From positions 1 through 24,940 of the forward strand of contig JADGIG010000069.1 of assembly GCA_018985235.1 (NCBI GenBank): DNA of 24,940 nucleotides, read 5' to 3'. This document shows, in pieces, positions 1 through 9,827 of the stretch. Numbering within the stretch: the first letter of the stretch is position 1; each line of letters starts with the position of its first letter. A model generated the notes under the pieces. The model was given only the letters and a program-made list of their open reading frames with translations. It was not told the DNA's origin and did not search any database. Position numbers and translations under genes: made by a program. The DNA comes from Sanchytrium tribonematis (taxonomy: Eukaryota > Sanchytriomycota > Sanchytriomycetes > Sanchytriales > Sanchytriaceae).

Positions 1-84
1 GTGACGTATGGTATGCCATGTGCATCATTTTTCAGACATTCTCTAGTGATGTCGTGGTGGCTTGATTCAATTTGACTTTCTATA

Positions 85-1453
85 ATGACTGCAGGAGACA
101 CGAGTTTTATGCTGTTATGCACTGCCCTCGTCTTCATCATGATCCCCGGCTTAGGATACTTTTATTCTGGATTAACAAATACAAAATCCAGTTTATCTGT
201 CTTGATATTATGTTTTGTGAGTTTCTCAGTCGTGTTAATTCAATGGTTTATCATAGGATATTCCCTCGTCTTCTCTACAGATGGTAATTCATTTATTGGA
301 TCATTTACCATGGCCGGATTGGATACATTAACTTCCATGGATAATCCAAATACATTATTCCCGGATTACGCGTATGTGATTTACCAGTCTACATTTGCAG
401 GAATCACTCCAGCATTAATTTTGGGTGCTGGTGCGGATAAAACACGATTATTACCTAAAATCGTATTCATCTTTTTATGGACCACATTCGCATATGATCC
501 CATTGCGTATTGGTGCTGGAATCCAAATGGATGGCTACATACCAATGGTGTGCTTGATTTTGCAGGGGGTTCTCCAGTTCACATTTCTTCAGGTGCTGCT
601 GCATTGGCATTTGTTTTAGTCGTCACTAAAAAGTATAAAAAGAATACGGAAATAAAGAAACAAAAGGTTGAACCTAATTCTCCTGCAAATGTGTTATTGG
701 GTACTTTATTATTATGGTTTGGATGGAATGGCTTTAATGGTGGATCTGCTAGTGCTGCAAATGGTAGAGCAGCAGCTGCTATTGTGACTACAAATATCTG
801 TGCTGCTGCATCTTCATTAACATGGGTATTTTGGGTATATTTAAAAACCAAGAAATATTCTGCAATTGCATTTTGTAGTGGCGTGGTGACGGGTCTCGTC
901 ATTATTACACCTGCAGCAGGATTTGTAGGACCCCCATACGCCTTATTAATGGGCATTATTGGCACATCTGTCTGTTATGGCGCAGTGCATTTAAAAGACA
1001 AATTCAAAATTGATGATCACGTTATTTAAATTGATGTAGTTGGATGTATTTGCTATTCACGGTATAGGTGGAATAATGGGTAATTTACAAACTGGTTTAT
1101 TCGCGCAACGGTATTGGTCTGATTTAGATGGCACGAAAATCATTTACTCGGGTGCGATTGAAGGGGAAATGTTGATTGTTTGGCAATTTATTTCATGTCT
1201 AGTCACATTTGCGTGGTCATTTGTGATTACTGTCATTTTATTATACGGTATTAATTTGATTCCTGGTTTATCTTTGACCATTAAGAATTTTGATGCTGAG
1301 AAAGGATTAGATGAACAAGAAATGGGAGAAGCCACATATGATTATTTGAAATTAATTAATAAACCAAAGCCAACAACGAGGGATATTGGGACATATACAC
1401 ATCAACAACGATGGTTTAGACGGGATAGTGAGAAGAGTGATAAAAGTCAATAA
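85..1453 (+). CDS. AMT/Mep-type ammonium transporter (one 19-nt intron)
   Basis: Polytopic plasma-membrane ammonium channel/transporter of the AMT/Mep/Rh superfamily. The spliced product is about 449 aa: 312 codons before an intron at 1021-1039 and 137 after it. The N-terminus carries the family hallmark MIPGLGYFYSGL (residues 19-30). The family signature DFAGGSPVHISSG lies at about 158-170. WFGWNGFNGGS and ANGRAAAAIVTTN follow at about 211-237. The twin pore histidines are H166 and H319 (in DVFAIHGIGG), matching H168/H318 of E. coli AmtB. H319 is encoded only after the intron, so without splicing the protein would lose its second pore histidine and last helices. The cytosolic tail has the conserved GLDEQEMGEATYDY stretch. 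The ATG at 85 gives the full family N-terminus. AATAAA overlaps the TAA stop (1449-1454). Family assignment is secure; affinity class is not determined. Confidence 0.96.
1021..1039 (+). other. 19-nt spliceosomal intron in ammonium transporter
   Basis: The sequence is GTTATTTAAATTGATGTAG, with GT and AG ends. Removing it joins KIDDH to LDVFAIHGIGG in frame (phase 0), exactly the contiguous sequence expected in AMT/Mep proteins. Left in, it gives an immediate TAA stop. Branch-like TTGAT occupies intron positions 11-15 with A at 14. Confidence 0.93.
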
Positions 1454-1618
1454 ATATTGTAAATTTGAAATCAATAATTGATTGCCTCGTATCAGACCAA
1501 TGACCCAATCAATTTGGCTAAGTAGGCTCTAATCAGACAATTATACCTGATTGTATTCCAATTAGACCTGTTTAGGGGTCATTCTAATATTTATAATCCT
1601 TTTATTTCCAAATTCCAA

Positions 1619-2521
1619 ATGATCTTCACTCCTATATTTGCATTCAATTGCCTTACCACTCTTGAGAATGATTACGATGTTCCTCATCAAAACAATAACT
1701 ACCACGATTCCAATAATCCATCTCATGGTCCCAAAAAGCACCACATCATGAATCAATATTTCAATTCCACAAATCCAACTCAAGACATTCAAACTATTGC
1801 AAATGCACTTAATAATACCATTCAGTTCACTGTGAATTGGTTCTACATGACGAATGGATCCACACATACCATTATGCGAATAATTGATCATTTAAATCAC
1901 AAATATCAAAATAATGATCTCCCCATTCAATTCATCTATAATTCTTCATTTAAAATAGACAACACACCCATTGATAACAATAATAAGCAACAACAAATTG
2001 ATTTATACCATCAATACGGTATAAAAGACAGTACCGCATTAAATATATTTAGTGGTCAAATCAAAGATACGAATAATCCCATTTACGGATGGTCTAGTTA
2101 TCCTAATGATTCAAGTATAGATGCCATATTCTTATCTGCTGACAAGGTATTCTCTAAATACGAAATCAAACATGCAAATACAATTAGTCATGAAATTGGG
2201 CATTGGTTGGGATTATTTCACACATTTCAAGGTGGATGTGATTCATTAAATGGTGATTATGTGGTAGATACTCCCATTAGTAATCAAAAAAGTCGACATT
2301 CATTGGATCATCAAATACCGGCTTCTAGAAAATGGAAATGTGATACTAAAATTAAAACGTGTCCAAATTCATTAGAAAATGATTTAGTAGATAATATTAT
2401 GGATTATACACCTTGCAAGACATCATTTACTAAATTACAACAATTGAGAATTATAAATTTTGCATATTTTAGAATCAAACACAGATTATTCAAAAATAGA
2501 TTTATTGAGAATATGAATTAA
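1619..2521 (+). CDS. Secreted M43 (pappalysin/cytophagalysin-like) zinc metalloprotease
   Basis: 300-aa metzincin-type metalloprotease. The zinc site HEIGHWLGLFH is at residues 191-201 (three His ligands plus catalytic Glu). A GDYVVDTP segment follows at about 212-219 and the Met-turn NIMDYTPC at 259-266. Cysteines at 207, 241, 248 and 266 match the disulfide-bonded layout after the zinc site in the M43B family (cytophagalysin, fungal MEP1 relatives). The N-terminus (MIFTPIFAFNC) is hydrophobic and could be a short signal peptide; the next 50 residues are low-complexity Asn/His. The ATG at 1619 is the first in frame after an upstream stop. The 3' end overlaps the convergent gene at 2502-3614 by 20 bp. 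It is one of three genes here without AATAAA near the stop. A role in extracellular protein digestion is inferred from the family. Confidence 0.88.
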   Translation: MIFTPIFAFNCLTTLENDYDVPHQNNNYHDSNNPSHGPKKHHIMNQYFNSTNPTQDIQTIANALNNTIQFTVNWFYMTNGSTHTIMRIIDHLNHKYQNNDLPIQFIYNSSFKIDNTPIDNNNKQQQIDLYHQYGIKDSTALNIFSGQIKDTNNPIYGWSSYPNDSSIDAIFLSADKVFSKYEIKHANTISHEIGHWLGLFHTFQGGCDSLNGDYVVDTPISNQKSRHSLDHQIPASRKWKCDTKIKTCPNSLENDLVDNIMDYTPCKTSFTKLQQLRIINFAYFRIKHRLFKNRFIENMN

Positions 2522-3614
2522 TTGCTTCCATTAATTTGCCACTTAGTGATTCGATTGAAGTGTCTTGATTTTCGATTATTATCTGAGATAGTTCTCGGCG
2601 AATATTAATAAATTGATTGCCCTTCACAATAAACAAAATCACACATCTCACAAATAATAAATTATCACCGTCAATCTCTTTTAATTTCGCAATAATTGCG
2701 TTGATATTCATTGAATTCAAAATATTGTCTATAAACTCAGACAATAATGGACTTTTTGGATCTAATAACCAGTGCAAGGACCGAGTATCTCCATTGGTAA
2801 TTAATGTTCGTACCATTTGCAAATCGAACGATGGATAGACATTCTTCCAATCATCAAAATTCCAAGAGACCATGATAGTGACTACATCCAAAAAATGATC
2901 TTGTAGTTGTGATAATTGTAATGGAACATCATCTACTCCATATGACATGATAATTAATTCCTCCGTACTGAAATTTTGAAACGCAGCAGCAAAAATATAT
3001 AATTTATCTCGTGGAAAATGGACCATTGTAAAACCCAATATCAAATTTGTATTACGCAATTGTAAATCGACGAAATCCATTAGCAATTGTGGCAAAACAA
3101 TTTCACCATTATAATATTTCTCTAAAAATACATTAAATCCCGCGATTTGGCGATCCCGTTGCAAATCATCACTTGACAAATTGAATATGAAATGCAGCTT
3201 ACTACTCAATTCTGCACCGTTTAATTGTAGCAATGTTAATTCTTCTTCTGAGTATTTTACATATCTCGTCACTGCTAATAAATAAATACCAGCAGTAGCA
3301 AATTCATAAGCATTCGTGTATAATTTGGATTCTGCGCGGTTTAAATACTTCAATAATAAATTCTTACGATGCGCTGTGAACCTTCTGTAATAACGACGAT
3401 TGTATAATCTTTTAATTACATGATAGGAGACTATGGATTCTTCTTTTTCAATAGTATCCCACTTTTGCCAACGCTTCTCTATTTTATCTGCAATTTGAGA
3501 TACTTTCATTTCATTAAGCGGATCGTGAATCCATGACGTCAATGCACTAACAGATCCATCATTTCTCGATGGGAACATTCCAAATACAGTTGCAATCAAC
3601 ATGGAGAGTATCAT
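2502..3614 (-). CDS. Hypothetical secreted alpha-helical protein
   Basis: I do not recognise this 370-aa protein. I chose the ATG at 3614. The open frame extends to 3671, but only through a GTG codon, and from 3614 the product starts MILSMLIATVFGMFPS, a plausible signal peptide. The rest looks alpha-helical, rich in Leu, Ile, Asp and Asn, without Cys-rich or enzyme motifs I can name. A basic stretch (RLYNRRYYRRFTAHRKN) sits near residue 70. The coding strand converges on the M43 protease with 20 bp of overlapping coding sequence. Its AATAAA (TTTATT at 2501-2506 on +) overlaps its own stop codon. It shares with the RING protein at 18823 a signal-like N-terminus followed by an uncharacterised helical region, but I see no convincing sequence similarity. 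Confidence 0.75.
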   Translation of the reverse strand: MILSMLIATVFGMFPSRNDGSVSALTSWIHDPLNEMKVSQIADKIEKRWQKWDTIEKEESIVSYHVIKRLYNRRYYRRFTAHRKNLLLKYLNRAESKLYTNAYEFATAGIYLLAVTRYVKYSEEELTLLQLNGAELSSKLHFIFNLSSDDLQRDRQIAGFNVFLEKYYNGEIVLPQLLMDFVDLQLRNTNLILGFTMVHFPRDKLYIFAAAFQNFSTEELIIMSYGVDDVPLQLSQLQDHFLDVVTIMVSWNFDDWKNVYPSFDLQMVRTLITNGDTRSLHWLLDPKSPLLSEFIDNILNSMNINAIIAKLKEIDGDNLLFVRCVILFIVKGNQFINIRRELSQIIIENQDTSIESLSGKLMEAINSYSQ

Positions 3615-3800
3615 GGGGATCTCACAAGTGAACACAATCTTTTTGTCTCCTAAAGACGATTTACATCGCACAAATATCTAATTGGTCATTACAAAATGAA
3701 CCACGTGCTATTCATTTGTTTCACTCCCATTTCTTATCTATCCAGTGATACTTGTTTTATCTGAGATTCCCCAGTCATGTGAATAAACCCCTCAAAACAC
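3615..3800. promoter_or_regulatory. Divergent promoter region (inverted CCAAT, CACGTG E-box)
   Basis: 186 bp between two divergent start codons. It contains ATTGG (CCAAT inverted) at 3681-3685 and a perfect CACGTG at 3702-3707, 94 nt upstream of the Cyc8 ATG. CCAAT is the NF-Y/HAP site and CACGTG a bHLH site in fungi. Use of these sites here is inference. Confidence 0.4.
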
Positions 3801-5691
3801 ATGACATCTGCCCAACAAACCCAAAATTTACTCTCCCAAATCCAACAACAACATGAACTCATCTGTTTATCCATTGCCAATCTATCAGAACAAATGAATA
3901 TTCACACGACTGCCTTGTTATATTATGAAAAAGCAGTCGAATATAATCAAAAATCATTAGATGGCTTATCCGGAATAGCTAGAATCTATAGAGCCAACAA
4001 CCAATTAGATAAATCTATTGAATGGTTTACTAAAAGATTGACTTTGGACCAATCTAATGGCTATTTATGGATTGCTTTAGGACATGCGTATTTAATGAAT
4101 GAGGAACTTCAAAAAGCATATTCCGCATACCAACAAGCACTTTACCACTTACCATCTATTAAAGAACCTAGATTATGGTATGGTATTGGTATTTTATACG
4201 ATAGATTTGGATCATTGGATCATTCTGAAGAAGCCTTTACTGCAGCATTAAATATGGATCCATCTTTTAATAAGAGCAATGAAATTTACTTTAGATTGGG
4301 TATTATTTATAAACAACAAGGCAAATACCAACAATCTTTAGAATATTTCACTAAAATATTAAATCATCCTCCAAAACCACTTTCTAATTTAGATGTGTGG
4401 TTTCAAATTGGCCATTGTTGTGAATGTGAGCATGAATACCACATGGCTAAAGAATCTTATGAGCATATCTTATCCCATCAACCTAAAAATGCCAAAGTTT
4501 TACAACAATTGGCGTGGTTGTATCAATCTCAAATGAATGAATTAGACAAGGCTATTGCCATTTTAAACAAGTCTATTGAGATTGACAAGGATGATCCACA
4601 TGCTTGGTACTTGTTGGGAAGATGCTACATGAATAAAAAAGACTTTACAAAGGCATATGAAGCATACCAATATGCCGTGTATAAAGATAGCAAGAATCCG
4701 ACGGTGTGGTGCTCTATTGGGGTATTATATTACACCAAGGGACAAGTAATTCATTTTCATGTAGTATAGAGATGCCCTAGACAGTTACACCAAAGCATTG
4801 ACGATTAATCCGTATATCCCAGAAGTGTGGTATGATTTGGGTCAATTATATGAAATATGCAATAATCAATTGACTGATGCACATGATGCATATGCTAGAG
4901 CGTATGAATTAGCCCCACAACATGAAATTATCAAGGAAAGATACGAAATGATTCAAAAATGGAAAGAACGAGAATTGAAGAGATCTAGAGGAGAATTGGA
5001 TGAAAATAGTGTAGATGATAAATTATCACCACCTAGTACCCCATTAGACATGAATCCATCTCAATTAGACCATTTAGCCAAACCATTTCATCCATCTGCT
5101 GTGATTGCACAAACCCCAGCAACACCTACCACACAGCATGCCACACCGCATGGATTGAATGCATCTTTATCACAATTGACCAACAAGTCAGAAATGGGTG
5201 ATAAAAAGGGAGAAATGGGGGCATTTAAATTTGGTGAAAAAATGACTTTGCCAAGTTTACCAGATATTAAAAAGACGCCAATGCATATTCCTCAATTACC
5301 ACAAGAGAAGCGTGAAGAAGGAGAGGTGAGCAATCCATCTAATCCATCTAATCCATCGCAACAGGGAGAATCTATTGAAGATTTAGAAGCATCTCATGAA
5401 TCTAATGAAATGTCTAATGAATCTAATGGCAGCCAACCCTCTGGCATTTCCCTTCCAGTTTCCAATGGACCATCCAATGGACCCTCTATTGAAGCATCTC
5501 ATAGTGCGCCTAAACCTCCATCTCCAATGAAACCCACAATTGTCGCAAATCCAACAAATCCCCCTCAATCCCCACACAGTAGTCCAAATTTAAAGAGATC
5601 TCACATGGATATTCATTTAGATCATGGTGAGAAGAAGATGAAATTGGATTCATCCGTGGACAGACAAGTCGATGAAGATTATGATGAATAA
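3801..5691 (+). CDS. CYC8 (SSN6): Cyc8/Ssn6-type TPR transcriptional corepressor (one 19-nt intron)
   Basis: Nuclear scaffold of the Cyc8-Tup1 general corepressor, which binds sequence-specific repressors through its TPRs. The spliced product is about 623 aa: 315 codons, the intron at 4746-4764, then 308. About ten TPR units fill residues 25-375. They include segments close to fungal Cyc8: LQKAYSAYQQALYHL, WYGIGILYDRFGSLDHSEEAF, SNEIYFRLGIIYKQQGK, AKVLQQLAWLY and, across the splice, WCSIGVLYYTKGQ joined to YRDALDSYTKALT, then PYIPEVWYDLGQLYE. The C-terminal ~220 residues are disordered and rich in Pro/Ser/Asn, with small repeats (NPS, ESNE, NGPS). That tail is much shorter than in S. cerevisiae, and I see no long Gln tract. 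AATAAA overlaps the TAA stop (5687-5692). Only 10 bp separate it from the convergent gene downstream. Confidence 0.95.
4746..4764 (+). other. 19-nt spliceosomal intron in Cyc8
   Basis: The sequence is GTAATTCATTTTCATGTAG. Its removal restores the conserved Cyc8 TPR linker (TKGQ joined to YRDALDSY) in phase 0; retention gives a stop after a few codons. Branch-like TTCAT lies at positions 11-15 with A at 14, the same geometry as the other three introns. Confidence 0.94.
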
Positions 5692-5701
5692 AATGAGATT
5701 T

Positions 5702-6199
5702 TTATTTTTTTTCAATCAACCAATTCTTGTAAATATTGAGTCGATGGACGATTAATCCACCAATAATCAATGTGAGCAAGATGGCAATCACATTGCCAAC
5801 AATCACAGATGTGTTGTCTCGTGTTTTGATGGCGTCCAAATCAGCATCTGATAAATTTGGATTGTCGATTTTTTCTTGCTCAATAACATCATCTGATTCA
5901 GATCCCATGATGGATAATGAGACGATGGCTAAAATGATGTTGATAGCAATGGTGGCAATGTATAGACGGAGAGTCGCAAGGGCTACTTTGACTTTTTCAG
6001 TCTTGATACTTGCAAGTCCAGCCACTGATGCTGCAAGGTAGAGCACACCCTGGATTATGGTGATAGATCCACGGGTACTAGACGATGCAATAAAGCCCGC
6101 ACCAGAAACGAAGCATAAAATACTTCCAAGTAATACGAGAAGATGTAAGATAGTTAATCCTAACTTGATTCCGCAGCAACAGAATTTGGGTTGTTCCAT
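5702..6199 (-). CDS. Small four-helix membrane protein, unknown
   Basis: 165-aa protein with four predicted membrane helices at about residues 13-37, 46-66, 75-98 and 131-152. An acidic loop (about 99-128, rich in Asp/Glu) lies between helices 3 and 4. The N-terminus MEQPKFCCCG carries three adjacent cysteines, which could be palmitoylated. The topology resembles small tetraspan families, but there is no CCG motif in a large loop as in true tetraspanins, and I cannot name the family. The ATG at 6199 is unambiguous. The stop codon lies inside an AATAAA on the minus strand (TTTATT at 5701-5706), 10 bp from the convergent Cyc8 stop. Confidence 0.8.
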   Translation of the reverse strand: MEQPKFCCCGIKLGLTILHLLVLLGSILCFVSGAGFIASSSTRGSITIIQGVLYLAASVAGLASIKTEKVKVALATLRLYIATIAINIILAIVSLSIMGSESDDVIEQEKIDNPNLSDADLDAIKTRDNTSVIVGNVIAILLTLIIGGLIVHRLNIYKNWLIEKK

Positions 6200-6420
6200 T
6201 TTGATGGAGATGGAGGGATGTGACTGTTAAATACTTGCAAAAAGACTTGGTAATAAAATGAACCAATCAAATTGTCTAAAGGCTTATGATACAGATGCTT
6301 GTTGGTAAACTCATTAAATCAGCGTGACTGTCACTTTCGGGCAAGTGCCCTTTTTAATCAGTATTGCTCTGATGGAGATGTAGCCTTTATTTTACTACAT
6401 CTGACAGATTACCCATTTAA
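6200..6420. promoter_or_regulatory. Divergent promoter/leader with CCAAT box and inverted repeats
   Basis: A 221-bp gap between divergent genes. CCAATCAAA lies near 6262. The odd palindrome GTGACTGTCAC is at 6323-6333. GGGC-AAGT-GCCC followed by five T is at 6338-6354. A perfect 8-bp hairpin (AGATGTAG and CTACATCT, 11-nt loop) spans 6376-6402 and ends 18 nt before the LRR start codon. The RGAAYHTTCTAAT element of the short LRR genes is absent. Confidence 0.4.
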
Positions 6421-9148
6421 ATGTACGCGTTGTTTTTGACATTGATCGCTGTTTCTTTGGATTGCTCATCACTTATCCAGTTAGCATATAATATGAATAT
6501 CAAATACACGAATCCAGACTACTATATCCAATATGAAATGGATTGTTGTTTGGGAAATGGAGTCATTTGTGAAAATGAGAGGGTTGTAGAACTACATTGG
6601 GGATTTACTTCAACATATCTAGATAAAACATACAAAGAAGCTACGTTTCCAAGTCAATTGCGCGTATTGGACCTGGCAGGAAGTACCTCGTTTTTGAAAA
6701 TTAAAACTTTACCAAATACTTTACGTGTCTTAGACTTGGGAAGATCAATTAATACAAAATGGAATATCACTCAATTTCCTGAGTTGACATATGTTGGATT
6801 GAATGACTTTATTAAAGATAAATTGCCCATTTTACCAGATACGTTGGAGTATATCAATTTACAAGGATATCAATTCAATATCCTTCCATTCAATGCGACC
6901 AGATTGCAATACTTATACAGTTTTGCTGGATTCGTGGACCCATCACCATTTCCCAATATTCCAGAGTCGATAAAACATCTTTTTCTATCCTATAGCAATT
7001 TATATGGGCCTATTCCCCATAAATTTCCATCAATTGAATCACTTTATGTATCTAATAATGCATTGAATGGTACTTTGAATATCACATCTCCAAATATTAC
7101 TTATTTGAGTCTTGAAAAGACCTATTTTGATAAATTGATTTTTCCTAATTCTACAAAATTATTAACATGTAGTCTAAGTGGTCTATATTTAAATAAAACA
7201 AGCTCAGTGACAAATTTACCAAAGATTTGTTCATATCCGGAGAAGCAACCACAATCTATAGATTGTCCAAAATTGATCGAATTCGCAAACCAGTTAAATA
7301 TGCATCTTACAAATCCAGATTATTTCAATGCACTCAAGTCCCTTAGAAATTGCTGTGAAGATCCACTAGATTATGTGATTTGTAGCGGGAATAGAGTCAC
7401 TAAAATTACCTGGGATTCAATGCATTTAAATGGTACGATTAACGCTACATTGTTACCCATTACAATCACAGATTTATCATTCGGTGGCAATAATTTCCAA
7501 AAGACATTTCCAAATCTCAAGTCTCTCTTTAATTTGCAAACTTTTCAAATTGGCTCTTCAAAATTACACGGAGAAATTCCAAAAACTTATTTACCAAATT
7601 TGAAAGAATTGCGAATGGCATACAACCAATTGAATGGAACAGTCCCATATGTTCCCGGCATGAATATACTATTTGCAAATCACAATTACTTTACAGATCA
7701 TGGCTTAAACGGCAGCACATTATCGAGTATTGATTTGTCGTACAATTTGATAAAAGGCGTCATTGACATGTCCAATTTCCAGTTTTCGTATTACTGTTTT
7801 TTCAAGTTTTCTAGAAATCTATTTACTGCCATTATTACGAGAAATAGTATAGATGGAAAGAATATATTAGATTGCAATGTATCAGCCAATAATTTAACGC
7901 TCTCTTCGGTTCAAAATTTTGTAAATTGCCGCCAAGACCACCAAATTTATACAGACCAAACTTCGTGTCGATATGTCACTAGATTGTTTAAGAAAATGGG
8001 CATTACCACCCCTGAGTTGGAACAGAATTGTTGCGCAGATCAGCCTCGTATTACTTGCAAGGGTGAAAATGTAACTAATCTCTTCTTTTATGGAGATTCT
8101 TTAAATACGTACTACGGAAAGGCATTTTTATTGGAAGATATTCCTCCTACGCTCCAAAGCCTAAGATTTACGGATGTTGTGTATAACCAGTCTGTTTTAA
8201 TTCCTGAATTACCATCCACAGTAACAGAATTAGTCATAACAAATTCGAATTTTGTTGGTGGTATTCCTAATTTGCCAACAGATTTGAATTACCTCTACTT
8301 TGAAAATTTAAATTTAAATGGCACACTAAATACTTCATTAAATGCTTTAGAGGTGATAATCGTAGTGAGTTGCAATTTAAGTGGCACCATTGCTTCATTG
8401 CCACCCAATTTACATTTGCTGGATGTCTCAAACAACTCCTTCTCGGGCAATTTGCCAAAAATGCCTTCAAGTTTGAAGTATTTAACACTGGGAATCAAAT
8501 CAGATGAACGAAATACATTTTTGGGATCATTGGTGCTTCAGAAACCACTTTCCATCATTTTGGGAAACGTCAACATCTCTGAAATCTTTATTAATGATAC
8601 ATCCCAGTTATATTCTTGTGATTTGTCATTTAACCCATTAGAGAATAGCACCAATATTGCCAACTATTCCGTTTGTAGCAAATATTATTTGGCGCAATAT
8701 AAGAAATCATACATTCTATTGGATAATTCGTTAATAGTTGCAACTAAAAGTGGTAAATATTACTAATTTAGTAGAAGTTTTAAAATTAAATTCAATTCAA
8801 ACAACAGATTTAATTCAGTCTTCAGAAATTGAAGCAAGGTCCATTTTAGACACTCCGGGCCCATTTTATTCTGTTGTTACCAGAATACCAGGTAAATTAT
8901 TATCAAAGACTTTTTATAGTGCCACGTTATTTAACTCAAGCAGTACGGCAATCGCCAATGAAGTAACTTCAACTAAATTCCCAATTCACTTTAAATTCTC
9001 GATTCCGGTATTTGAACTTAAAATGACTATTCCAATGCTCATTAAATTAATGGCTAATTCAATGTTTCTAGGGGGCATTCTGTTTAAATTACCATGTGGA
9101 AAAAGAAAGAAAAAATATGATAAATCAGTCACTGTTAGTGGATATTAA
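6421..9148 (+). CDS. Triple-module LRR surface protein (one 19-nt intron)
   Basis: Spliced product of about 902 aa: 777 codons, the intron at 8753-8771, then 125. It starts with a signal peptide (MYALFLTLIAVSLDC). Three tandem copies of one module follow, opening at C15, C282 and C516. Each has an N-terminal Cys, a CC pair and a fourth Cys (for example DCCLGNGVIC, NCCEDPLDYVIC, NCCADQPRITC), then irregular plant-type LRRs (LNGTLN, LHGEIP, FSGNLP), then a two-Cys C-cap (LLTCSLSG...ICS, LDCNVSA...NC, LYSCDLSF...VC). This is the same module found once in the five LRR proteins further along the window. Many NxS/T sites suggest glycosylation. The C-terminus has a TRIPG motif and a basic end (CGKRKKKYDK), but its membrane helix is weak. 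Probably an extracellular recognition or adhesion protein; ligand unknown. No AATAAA near the stop. Confidence 0.87.
8753..8771 (+). other. 19-nt spliceosomal intron in the triple LRR gene
   Basis: The sequence is GTAAATATTACTAATTTAG. CTAAT, a textbook fungal branch core, lies at positions 11-15 with A at 14. Splicing (phase 1) joins VATKS to VEVLKLNS and extends the protein by 125 residues. A 22-nt version starting at 8750 would also keep frame, but 19 nt matches the other introns. Confidence 0.85.
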
Positions 9149-9159
9149 TAGTAAATAGG

Positions 9160-9784
9160 TTATTTATTAAAGTGCTTATTGCGTGCAAACACATTGTCTT
9201 TCTCTGTTGGGTCCAAATGTTTGATATAACTAAGAAATCCATTCCAAAATGTACTCAGCGTATTTACAACCACTGGCTGATAAATAATAGGCACATATCT
9301 AAAATTAAGTAGTTGAATGGGACTCCTAAATGAATATAAATTACCAAATTAATGCTTCTACCAAATAAGTGGGTAAAAAATACGTTTTATAATGTTCTTT
9401 AAATTGAGTCAATGAACTACCCGTCAACATGGATGTACTAAAAAAGAACAATGAAATAAAGAATGGATCAAAACTGACCATATCAATAGATAATTTAGTC
9501 GCACTAATTCTCATTGGTGTTTTTAATATATTTAACCGCTTTAATACAAATGGAGCCAGTTTATCTAATTTCTGATACCAATAATAATATAAGCTACCTG
9601 CTGCAAAACCATATCCAGTCATCACAGATGCCCTTCTCATATCAAATTCACTTAAATTGGGTAAGTCCGTATTTTGTAGTTTATTCTTCTCAAATCCCTC
9701 ATAGTATTGAGACATGACATCTCCTAACATCCATAGACCAGCACCATATATAGAATGGCGTACATAATAATTAGAAAATACCAT
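9160..9784 (-). CDS. Mpv17/PMP22 family inner-membrane protein (one 19-nt intron)
   Basis: Spliced product of 201 aa: exon 1 at 9345-9784 and exon 2 at 9160-9325. Members of the family (Mpv17, PMP22, yeast Sym1) are four-helix proteins of mitochondrial or peroxisomal membranes. Exon 1 encodes the N-terminal half, with GYGFAAGSLYYYWYQKLDK at about 55-73 and a D-x-x-x-x-DPFF region. Exon 2 supplies the diagnostic C-terminus: the phase-2 splice makes the Trp of WSPIQLLNFRYVP, followed by YQPVVVNTLSTFWNGFLSY, the WPxxQxxNFxxVPxxxR...WNxxLS block of this family. Without splicing the protein would end at EALIW and lack this block. Directly before the TAA stop is AATAAA. The convergent LRR gene ends 11 bp away. 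Start ATG at 9784 has only 43 bp upstream before the next gene. Confidence 0.93.
9326..9344 (-). other. 19-nt spliceosomal intron in Mpv17-family gene
   Basis: Read on the minus strand the intron is GTAATTTATATTCATTTAG. Its removal restores the conserved WSPIQLLNF block across a phase-2 junction. Branch-like TTCAT at positions 11-15 has A at 14. It is the only one of the four introns on the minus strand. Confidence 0.94.
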
Positions 9785-9827
9785 TTAAAAAATTAGAAAG
9801 ATTTGGGAGTGTTTGAAAAGGGTCATT

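Noticed and set aside
579-965. 128-codon minus-strand frame
   Set aside because: It is the antisense shadow of the ammonium transporter's Ala/Gly-rich helices.
1562-1891. 109-codon open frame on the minus strand with hydrophobic stretches
   Set aside because: It is antisense to the M43 protease 5' half, arises from its Asn/Ile-rich codons and has no independent support.
3615-3671. Longer N-terminus for the 2502 gene beginning at a GTG
   Set aside because: There is no ATG in that extension, and the ATG at 3614 directly yields a signal peptide.
6338-6354. Hairpin plus T-run resembling a bacterial intrinsic terminator
   Set aside because: The genome is eukaryotic and the stem is only 4 bp. 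I saw no Pol III box A/B pattern upstream, so I do not call an RNA gene.
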